A DNA stretch of 5,923 nt. Origin: Bacillota bacterium (lineage in GTDB: Bacteria > Bacillota > Clostridia > Lachnospirales > Lachnospiraceae). The stretch covers positions 1-5,923 of the forward strand of contig JAEWRS010000460.1 in assembly GCA_023398855.1 (NCBI GenBank), read 5' to 3'. This document shows, in pieces, positions 1 through 5,053 of the stretch. A model generated the notes under the pieces. That model was not told where the DNA came from. It ran no database searches and saw only the letters and a program-made list of their open reading frames with translations. Within the stretch, counting starts at the first letter, position 1, and each line of letters begins with the position of its first letter. A program made the position numbers and the translations under genes.

Positions 1-270
1 AACCTTCTGGTTTTCCTGGTTAAAAAGGCCGTGTATCAAAAAAATGGTGATAATAATGGTAAAGGAAAAAGCGATCAGCGGGAGTACTCTATGAATGATT
101 TTTCCTTTCACCAAAAGACATAAGCTCAGGCCCAGAAACAGGACATACAGCCACAGCGCGCCTCCGATCAGGGGCGCGCTGACGGCAGCCAGGATATAAA
201 ACATCTTGGCAAAAGGATGAAGTCTGGTCAGGAAGGTATCTTTATCCACATAAAGACTGATACTTTTCAT
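1..270 (-). CDS. ecfT: ECF transporter transmembrane coupling protein EcfT, partial (C-terminus beyond window)
   Basis: The frame is open from an ATG at 268-270 to the window edge with no stop, giving the first 90 residues of a protein whose family is usually 230-270 residues long. EcfT is the membrane scaffold that couples the two ATPases of an energy-coupling factor transporter to the substrate-binding S component. The N-terminus shows the typical EcfT layout: a short polar leader, the motif LHPFAKMFYILA (residues 17-28, equivalent to the family's 'LDPRTKL' region), then hydrophobic segments at about 22-38, 39-55 and 62-82. The start is fixed by AGGAAGGG at 280-287, nine bases upstream. It begins 20 bp after the stop of the S-component gene, so the two are surely cotranscribed. 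The coupling-helix motifs and the ATPase genes expected next lie outside the window. The family call rests on the N-terminal motif, the topology and the neighbour. Confidence 0.82.
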   Translation of the reverse strand, partial: MKSISLYVDKDTFLTRLHPFAKMFYILAAVSAPLIGGALWLYVLFLGLSLCLLVKGKIIHRVLPLIAFSFTIIITIFLIHGLFNQENQKV

Positions 271-290
271 ATATTTATGCCCTTCCTGTT

Positions 291-893
291 TTAATCCAGA
301 CTCGTAACTTCATCATCCATCTCGTAAAGAGAAGTGAGTTTCTTTGGAAGGCCTTTTATAATGGCATACACAATCAAAAGGGTGATCAGCTTATCCGGCA
401 CATCCACGATAACCTCATCAAGGAACGAACCAAAGGCAACGGGAAGACCGGAAGCCTGTGACCAGGCAAAGACAGCGTCTCCCCAGATGTTTCCCGTGGT
501 CCCGCCCCAGAAAATGATGTTTAAAGGAGTGGAAATTACAACAGCAGTAAGTCCTGCCACACAAGCGGTAAGAATGGCTCCTGAAAGCTTTTCCATGTGC
601 CCGAGCCTTGCCATAATGCCTACGGCAACGCCGATTCCTAAGCTGGTCAAGGCATAGACCAGAGTAATGGAATCACCGGTGGTAAAGCCGTAAATCAAGT
701 TGTTGGCAGCTCCGCAGATCCCTCCGATCACAGGCCCGCCCAGAATACCTCCGATGCAGGTTCCAATGGAATCCAGCCAAAGAGGCAGCTTTAAAACAGA
801 TGCAAACAGCTTTCCCAAATAGTTAATGCCAATGCAGGCCGGGATCAGAACAAAACAGGCCGCATTTAATTTGGTTTGGAATAAATTTTTCAT
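291..893 (-). CDS. ECF transporter S component (substrate-binding membrane protein), substrate unknown
   Basis: This 200-residue, very hydrophobic protein has about six membrane segments (roughly 10-33, 38-60, 76-95, 103-125, 135-160 and 161-183), the size and topology of ECF S components. Recognisable family features are the small-residue stretch LDSIGTCIGGILGGPVIGG (40-58), the 'NNLIYG' turn (64-69), the 'STPLNI' segment (121-126) and the 'DVPDKLIT' motif (164-171) before the last helix. Such proteins bind a vitamin, nucleobase or similar small solute and hand it to the EcfT-ATPase module. An ATG at 908 would give five more residues (MEENE), but a GGAGG at 902-906 inside that extension lies eight bases before the ATG at 893, so I take 893 as the start. 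It sits between a nucleoside phosphorylase gene (23 bp upstream) and ecfT (20 bp downstream). A nucleoside or nucleobase substrate is therefore inferred from context, and the sequence alone does not name it. Confidence 0.85.
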   Translation of the reverse strand: MKNLFQTKLNAACFVLIPACIGINYLGKLFASVLKLPLWLDSIGTCIGGILGGPVIGGICGAANNLIYGFTTGDSITLVYALTSLGIGVAVGIMARLGHMEKLSGAILTACVAGLTAVVISTPLNIIFWGGTTGNIWGDAVFAWSQASGLPVAFGSFLDEVIVDVPDKLITLLIVYAIIKGLPKKLTSLYEMDDEVTSLD

Positions 894-906
894 CTCATTT
901 TCCTCC
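894..906 (-). promoter_or_regulatory. Ribosome binding site deciding the S-component start
   Basis: GGAGG occupies 902-906 on the - strand, with an eight-base spacer to the ATG at 891-893. It overlaps the upstream in-frame ATG at 906-908, which has no comparable purine-rich element of its own. This argues that the longer start is wrong. The whole element lies in the 23 bp gap after the phosphorylase stop, fitting translation of the two genes as a coupled pair. Confidence 0.7.
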
Positions 907-916
907 ATTCATTTTT

Positions 917-1657
917 TCATTCCTGATCCATCAGGACAAAGGCTTCCAAAGCCGTCAGGATCTCCAGATACTCTCCCCTCATCATGGCTGATTCTCCAAC
1001 CGTATAACTGTTGATGTTGTCTTCTATTGGTTCCTCATGCTCAACCACAACATTTAAGATGGAAGCGGTTTTTACTCCCCGCAGTCCGCCCACCACAAAT
1101 AATGCCGCGGTTTCCATATCAGAGGCCATTACTCCTTTTCCTGCCCAATAGGAGCAAACCTCTTTTTCCTCGTCAATGTAAAAGCTGTCGTGACTTCTGG
1201 CAATTCCCACATGAGCTTTTGCACCTAATTCTCCGGCGCTTTTCATGCAGCATAACAAAAGCCTTGTATCCGGAACAGCCGGATAGATGGCATCCACATA
1301 AGAGGATGAAGCGCCATCGTCACGGACAGCCCCATTTACCAGAATCAGATCCCCAAGACGGAGCTCACTTTGAAGTGCACCGCAGCTTCCGATCCGGATC
1401 ATGGCCTTTACTCCGATTCTTGCCAGCTCCTCCACTGCAATGACGGCAGACGCTCCTCCGATTCCTGTTGATACTGCCATGACTGAAATTCCCTTGTATT
1501 TTCCCTTAATACTCCGGAATTCCCTGTTATAAGCCAGTTCCTCCACATCCGTAAGACAGGATGCGATCCGGTCGAGACGGTTCGGATCACCCGGCAAAAG
1601 CCCGTAAGGAACAGCCTGTTTCTCTGACAGCTTGATATGAGGCATGATGTCAGCCAT
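917..1657 (-). CDS. Nucleoside phosphorylase, uridine phosphorylase (Udp)-like
   Basis: This 246-residue cytoplasmic enzyme of the PNP/UDP family (NP-I) cleaves a nucleoside with phosphate to free base and ribose 1-phosphate. It resembles E. coli Udp (253 residues) over its whole length. The phosphate-binding loop GDPNR is at 23-27 and an Arg is at 45. STGIGGASAVIAVEEL spans 63-78, RIGSCGALQ spans 88-96 (Arg88 and Ser91 match Udp Arg91 and Thr94), and the ribose-binding SDMETAALF is at 179-187. The base-recognition loop differs: where Udp has YPGQER, this protein has YIDEEK (160-165), and the loop before SDMET is about ten residues shorter. The base specificity is therefore open. The purine-type 'SDH' motif near the C-terminus is also absent. 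The ATG at 1657 is chosen because GAAAGGAG at 1667-1674 is nine bases upstream of it but directly abuts the alternative ATG at 1666. It is the first gene of an operon with the ECF S component and ecfT. Confidence 0.9.
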   Translation of the reverse strand: MADIMPHIKLSEKQAVPYGLLPGDPNRLDRIASCLTDVEELAYNREFRSIKGKYKGISVMAVSTGIGGASAVIAVEELARIGVKAMIRIGSCGALQSELRLGDLILVNGAVRDDGASSSYVDAIYPAVPDTRLLLCCMKSAGELGAKAHVGIARSHDSFYIDEEKEVCSYWAGKGVMASDMETAALFVVGGLRGVKTASILNVVVEHEEPIEDNINSYTVGESAMMRGEYLEILTALEAFVLMDQE

Positions 1658-1666
1658 TGATATCAT

Positions 1667-1674
1667 CTCCTTTC
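1667..1674 (-). promoter_or_regulatory. Ribosome binding site deciding the phosphorylase start
   Basis: GAAAGGAG on the - strand is followed immediately by an in-frame ATG (1664-1666) and, nine bases away, by a second ATG (1655-1657). Zero spacing is unworkable for initiation, so the inner ATG is the likely start. This removes three residues (MIS) from the longest possible protein. Confidence 0.7.
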
Positions 1675-1691
1675 ACCCTTTCTATGTCCTG

Positions 1692-1720
1692 AATGTAGCA
1701 CAAAGAGACCCCCCTGTCAA
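1692..1720 (-). promoter_or_regulatory. Sigma-A-type promoter of the phosphorylase-ECF operon
   Basis: On the - strand a perfect -35 TTGACA (1715-1720) is followed after 17 bases by TACATT (1692-1697), a four-of-six match to the -10 consensus preceded by TGC, giving an extended -10. Transcription would start near 1685, leaving a leader of only about 28 bases before the ATG at 1657, too short for a riboswitch. The spacer begins with six consecutive G residues (1709-1714) directly after the -35. Called from sequence pattern only. Confidence 0.65.
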
Positions 1721-1784
1721 TCATTGCCAGAAATGGATTCCAGATTGCATGCCACCTCTCTCCCACAGTTTCCCGCCTGCCGCA

Positions 1785-1812
1785 TTGACTTATGAAGTAT
1801 TCGTGATAAAAT
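1785..1812 (+). promoter_or_regulatory. Sigma-A-type extended -10 promoter of the RpiR regulator pair
   Basis: TTGACT at 1785-1790 is a five-of-six -35. Sixteen bases later comes TAAAAT at 1807-1812, a five-of-six -10 preceded by TGA, which makes an extended -10. The transcript would begin near 1819 and reach the ATG at 1843 after about 24 bases, with AAGGAGG at 1830-1836 as the ribosome binding site. It points away from the phosphorylase promoter; 64 bases separate the two -35 elements, so the promoters are back to back without overlapping. No second promoter is evident before the downstream regulator. Confidence 0.65.
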
Positions 1813-1842
1813 AAACGAAAGAGATTTGCAAGGAGGTTTCCC

Positions 1843-2667
1843 ATGGTCACACTTCATCTGGATGACGCTGTTATCAAAAGCCTGAGCAGCAACGAGCTGA
1901 ACATCCTGAAATTTGTCTATAAACACACGGAAAAGGTTCTGGATATGAGCATACAGTCACTGGCTTGTGAGACAGCTTATTCATCCGCAACCATCCTGCG
2001 TTTCTGCAAGAAGCTTGGGTATTCCGGCTTTGCTGAATTTAAATATGCCCTGCGGGCCGAGGGAAAAAGGGAAGATCCCCGGTCCCCGGCTTCAAAACCC
2101 CAAAATTACACCACCAGGATCATCATCGACAGCCTGTGCTCCAATGTGGAAGGGACCTCCAATCTTGTATCCGAAGACCAGCTCAGCCACGCCTTCCGGT
2201 ATTTTGACAGCAACTGCCCCATTTATTTATGGACCCCCGGGGGAATCACTTCTATTCTGAGCGAATATTTTGAAAAGCTCTTATTCTCCATTGGACGTCA
2301 AAATGTTTATATAATAGAATCAGGAAAGATGGGAGAGCACATTTTAAACAATGCCCATACCCAGTGCCTGCTGATTTTGATCAGTACTACCGGTGATTTC
2401 GGTCCCACTGTGCGCCTTGGTAAAATTGCCCGGATGAACAATGTTCCCATTCTCTCCATCACCCCATATACCAACAATGTCATTGCCAATCTGGCCACAG
2501 TGAACTTCCGTTTCTTTACCGACCAGCGTGAAAACAGGGGAGCAGAATTCACTTCCAGGCTTCCGGTATTTTATGTAATCAACGTGATCATACGCAGCTA
2601 TCTGCTTTACAAGCTGTCCGGCAGGGAAGAGGCAGAGCAGGGAGGAACCCATGATTCCTTTATTTGA
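1843..2667 (+). CDS. RpiR/MurR-family transcriptional regulator (first of tandem pair)
   Basis: This 274-residue protein has the RpiR architecture: an N-terminal HTH_6 domain (about 6-73) and a C-terminal SIS domain (about 115-255) that normally senses a phosphosugar. The helix-turn-helix contains SSATILRFCKKLGYSGFAEF (47-66), the hallmark of the family. In the SIS domain the first strand and loop read IYLWTPGGITSIL (127-139). The second loop reads ISTTGDFGPT (180-189), only partly matching the usual Ser-x-Ser-Gly-x-Thr phosphate-binding pattern. The start has a strong AAGGAGG six bases upstream. Its last 17 bases overlap the next gene, a second RpiR regulator in another frame, so the two are translationally coupled. 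It is divergent from the nucleoside operon and convergent, through its partner, with the alpha-glucoside operon. Since B. subtilis GlvR is of this family, control of the alpha-glucoside operon is plausible; self-control or control of the nucleoside operon is also possible. Confidence 0.9.
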   Translation: MVTLHLDDAVIKSLSSNELNILKFVYKHTEKVLDMSIQSLACETAYSSATILRFCKKLGYSGFAEFKYALRAEGKREDPRSPASKPQNYTTRIIIDSLCSNVEGTSNLVSEDQLSHAFRYFDSNCPIYLWTPGGITSILSEYFEKLLFSIGRQNVYIIESGKMGEHILNNAHTQCLLILISTTGDFGPTVRLGKIARMNNVPILSITPYTNNVIANLATVNFRFFTDQRENRGAEFTSRLPVFYVINVIIRSYLLYKLSGREEAEQGGTHDSFI

Positions 2668-3436
2668 AAAAGCACATCAGCTTAAGCTAACGGATACGGA
2701 AGAAGAGATCCTAAAGTACTTTGAAGCCAATCTTCCGTCCTCTGTGTACGCTAATTTAAACGATTTAAGCGCCAGCTTATATACCTCCAACGCCACCATT
2801 GTCCGTTTCTGCCAGAAGCTCGGTTTAAAGGGCTATAATGAATTTAAGTACCAGGTGCGCAAGGAATTAAAGCAGCTTCGCCCCCAGACCTTCCGTGCAG
2901 ACGACTTAATCCACCACTCCCTCGCCTTATTTAAGGACAATCTGGAGCAGGTGGAGGAAGATAAGCTGGAAGAGATCGCTGGGCTTTTGACCAGCGAACG
3001 GCCCATCTATATCTATGGCTCTAATTTAAGCTCTCTGGCGGCCAAATACCTCCAGACCGTTTTAACCACCCTTGACTATCCCTGCATCCTGGTGGAATGG
3101 CAGCGCCTGTTGAATGGACTTATCCACGAGATCAGCAGCAATGCCGTCCTTTTCATCATCACAGCCCACGGAGACGGCAAACGTTATCTGTCCGCATTCC
3201 GCAAGGCAAAGGCCAGGGGAGCCATCACCATTTTGCTCACCTGCGAAAAGGACAGCCCGCTGATCCCCTACAGTACCTTTGCGATCTGCACCAATGACCA
3301 GAATGAGGAATACCGCCATGTTGATATTAATCCCAGGCTTGGTATCTTTACCATTATCCAGATTCTCATTGAGCTGGTGACCAGGATCAAGCAGAATCTT
3401 CTGGCAGACGGAGGCAGCTCCTCCTCCCAGCCTTAA
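2651..3436 (+). CDS. RpiR/MurR-family transcriptional regulator (second of tandem pair)
   Basis: This 261-residue protein has the same two-domain plan: HTH_6 at about 10-75 with SNATIVRFCQKLGLKGYNEF (46-65), and a SIS domain at about 115-250. The recognition region is very close to that of the preceding regulator, so the two may read similar operators. The SIS domain has diverged: its loops read IYIYGSNLSSLA (119-130) and ITAHGDGKRYL (170-180), the latter lacking the Ser/Thr phosphate-binding pattern. The C-terminus is a low-complexity GGSSSSQP tail. GGAGG at 2641-2645 lies five bases before the ATG, inside the end of the upstream gene. The 17 bp overlap makes coupled synthesis, and perhaps mixed oligomers, likely. 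The gene ends six bases before a strong bidirectional terminator shared with the PTS gene coming the other way. The effector is unknown; a phosphorylated alpha-glucoside is a reasonable guess from the neighbours. Confidence 0.9.
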   Translation: MIPLFEKAHQLKLTDTEEEILKYFEANLPSSVYANLNDLSASLYTSNATIVRFCQKLGLKGYNEFKYQVRKELKQLRPQTFRADDLIHHSLALFKDNLEQVEEDKLEEIAGLLTSERPIYIYGSNLSSLAAKYLQTVLTTLDYPCILVEWQRLLNGLIHEISSNAVLFIITAHGDGKRYLSAFRKAKARGAITILLTCEKDSPLIPYSTFAICTNDQNEEYRHVDINPRLGIFTIIQILIELVTRIKQNLLADGGSSSSQP

Positions 3437-3442
3437 CCAAAA

Positions 3443-3487
3443 CAAAAAGCTGTCTGACCATAGCTTGCACGGTCAGACAGCTTTTTG
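3443..3487. terminator. Bidirectional intrinsic terminator between convergent operons
   Basis: A perfect 17 bp inverted repeat (3443-3459 with 3471-3487) encloses an 11-base loop. The arms have a GC-containing core (GCTGTCTGACC) and outer A5/T5 tracts, so a U-run follows the stem core in either direction. It lies six bases after the stop of the second RpiR gene and two bases before the stop of the EIICB gene. It fills the whole intergenic space and should end both transcripts. Confidence 0.92.
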
Positions 3488-3489
3488 CT

Positions 3490-5013
3490 TTAATATTTTA
3501 ATACTTCCCTCACGTTTGATGCAATTCCTTCCACCTTTGGCCCATAGATCACCTGGATGTGGATATCACTGGAGCGGACAAAGCCCATTGCTCCTGTTTT
3601 CTTTAAAAGCTCCTCATTCACCAGTCCCATATCCTTTATATCCACACGGAGCCTGGTCAGACAGTTATTAACCGCTGAAACATTGTTGTGTCCCCCAAGC
3701 CCTTCAATGATCCTTGAGGCCAGCGCATGCTGCTTATCCTCCATGGTGTTTTCCCGGATATCTGCTTCTGGTTCTTCATCAGATACATCAACGGAAAGCT
3801 GCTTTTTCGTCAGATAGGTCTTGAAAACATAATAGTAAGTCAGGGAGAAGAATGGTCCTGTAATGAGAACCCAGTACCAACGGGATCCAGGCTGGAACAC
3901 ACCCCAGATCAGGAAATCAATCAAGCCGCCGCCTGTATTTCCGATCACAACGTGAAATGCTGCCATGAGCATAAAGGACAGACCTCCCATAACTGCATGG
4001 AATAAAAACAACGGAGGTGCAAGAAACATAAATGAAAATTCCAAAGGTTCCGTAATACCTGATACAATGCTGGCTGCAACACCAGCGATCATAAGCGCTT
4101 TTACCCTGTTCTTCTTTTCAGGAGGAGAAGTCTTATAAATGGCCAAAGCCGCCGCAGGAAGGCCAAACATCATCATGGGCATTTTGCCTTGTCCTAAAAA
4201 TACTGTAAACGGCCTGAGCTGTGATATGTCTACCTTGTCCACAAACTGCAGGAATATATTCAGACACCCTTCCACGCCTTCATAAGTTCCCCCAATGGAG
4301 GTGGTACGGAAAATGCCGTTTAATACATGGTGGAGTCCGGTTGGGATCAAAAGGCGCTCCAGGAATCCATAGCCAAATACTCCGGCCAGTCCTGTGGCAG
4401 ATATCAGTCCTCCCAGCCCGTCAATGACCATGGATACGGGAGACCATATGACAGGTGCCGCAAGACCTACAACTGCCATGGCCATAATGACCACAATAGC
4501 CACAAAACGTTTGCCCCCGTAAAAAGAGATTGCCACTGGGAAGGTGATTTTATGATATTTGTTATGAAGAGAAGCAGTTATGATTCCGGAAAGGATACCA
4601 GCTACTGCCCCCATATCCAGTGTCTCCACACCCAGAATGGTGGATATCTTTAAAGCTCCAAAATTCATAAAACCGGAATTAATCATACATGACGATGCAA
4701 CCAAAAAAGTATAATAGCCGATAAAACCTGCAAATGCCGCTATTTCCTTTTCTTCCTTAGCCAGGCCAAAGGAAATGGAAATAGAAAACAACACCGGAAT
4801 CAAGGTAAATACAACACTTGATACCTTATTTAACGTAAATATAATGAAATAGACAAGCCCCTGCTGCAAAAACGGCGCTGCCGCCTGTACCTGCGCCTTC
4901 ATAAGCGCGGAAGTCAACCCTAAAACAATTCCGCATGCTGCTAAAGCTGCAATTGGCATCAGTAAACTACGCCCCAAAGCTGAAAAAAAGTCCATGACTC
5001 TGTTTTTTTTCAT
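3490..5013 (-). CDS. PTS system EIICB permease, maltose/alpha-glucoside type (GlvC/MalX-like)
   Basis: This 507-residue membrane permease of the glucose-type phosphotransferase family imports a sugar and phosphorylates it. The EIIC domain fills about 1-400 with some ten hydrophobic segments. It carries the family motifs ERLLIPTGLHHVLNGIF (219-235), KMPMMMFGLPAAALA (277-291) and the sugar-site motif GITEPLEFSF (319-328). A charged linker (about 402-428) leads to the EIIB domain (about 428-507), where NNCLTRLRVD (449-458) contains the phosphorylated Cys451. There is no EIIA domain, so phosphate must come from an EIIA-Glc-type protein encoded elsewhere. GAGAGG ends eight bases before the ATG. 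The gene lies 40 bp downstream of a GH4 6-phospho-alpha-glucosidase, which strongly suggests a maltose-like or other alpha-linked disaccharide. Sequence alone does not separate maltose from trehalose, sucrose isomers or glucose. Runs of A8 and T7 flank codons 2-10. The gene ends at the bidirectional terminator. Confidence 0.9.
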   Translation of the reverse strand: MKKNRVMDFFSALGRSLLMPIAALAACGIVLGLTSALMKAQVQAAAPFLQQGLVYFIIFTLNKVSSVVFTLIPVLFSISISFGLAKEEKEIAAFAGFIGYYTFLVASSCMINSGFMNFGALKISTILGVETLDMGAVAGILSGIITASLHNKYHKITFPVAISFYGGKRFVAIVVIMAMAVVGLAAPVIWSPVSMVIDGLGGLISATGLAGVFGYGFLERLLIPTGLHHVLNGIFRTTSIGGTYEGVEGCLNIFLQFVDKVDISQLRPFTVFLGQGKMPMMMFGLPAAALAIYKTSPPEKKNRVKALMIAGVAASIVSGITEPLEFSFMFLAPPLFLFHAVMGGLSFMLMAAFHVVIGNTGGGLIDFLIWGVFQPGSRWYWVLITGPFFSLTYYYVFKTYLTKKQLSVDVSDEEPEADIRENTMEDKQHALASRIIEGLGGHNNVSAVNNCLTRLRVDIKDMGLVNEELLKKTGAMGFVRSSDIHIQVIYGPKVEGIASNVREVLKY

Positions 5014-5053
5014 GATAATATCCTCTCCCTCTAATTATCTTTTGCAGTACCGA

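Noticed and set aside
1027..1443. 138-codon + strand open frame opposite the phosphorylase
   Set aside because: It is a shadow of the phosphorylase gene, with a composition rich in Pro, Arg, His and Leu, and no ribosome binding site.
1658..1685. Riboswitch in the leader of the phosphorylase-ECF operon
   Set aside because: ECF operons are often riboswitch-controlled, but the predicted leader is only about 28 bases and is mostly ribosome binding site.
1658..1842. CcpA cre site near the divergent promoters
   Set aside because: No stretch fits the cre consensus acceptably by eye. The sugar operon's own promoter, where such a site would be expected, lies outside the window.
1650..1926. Two overlapping - strand open frames of 66 and 69 codons across the divergent promoter region
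   Set aside because: They cover both promoter elements and the start of the first regulator in antisense, have no good ribosome binding site, and encode nothing recognisable.
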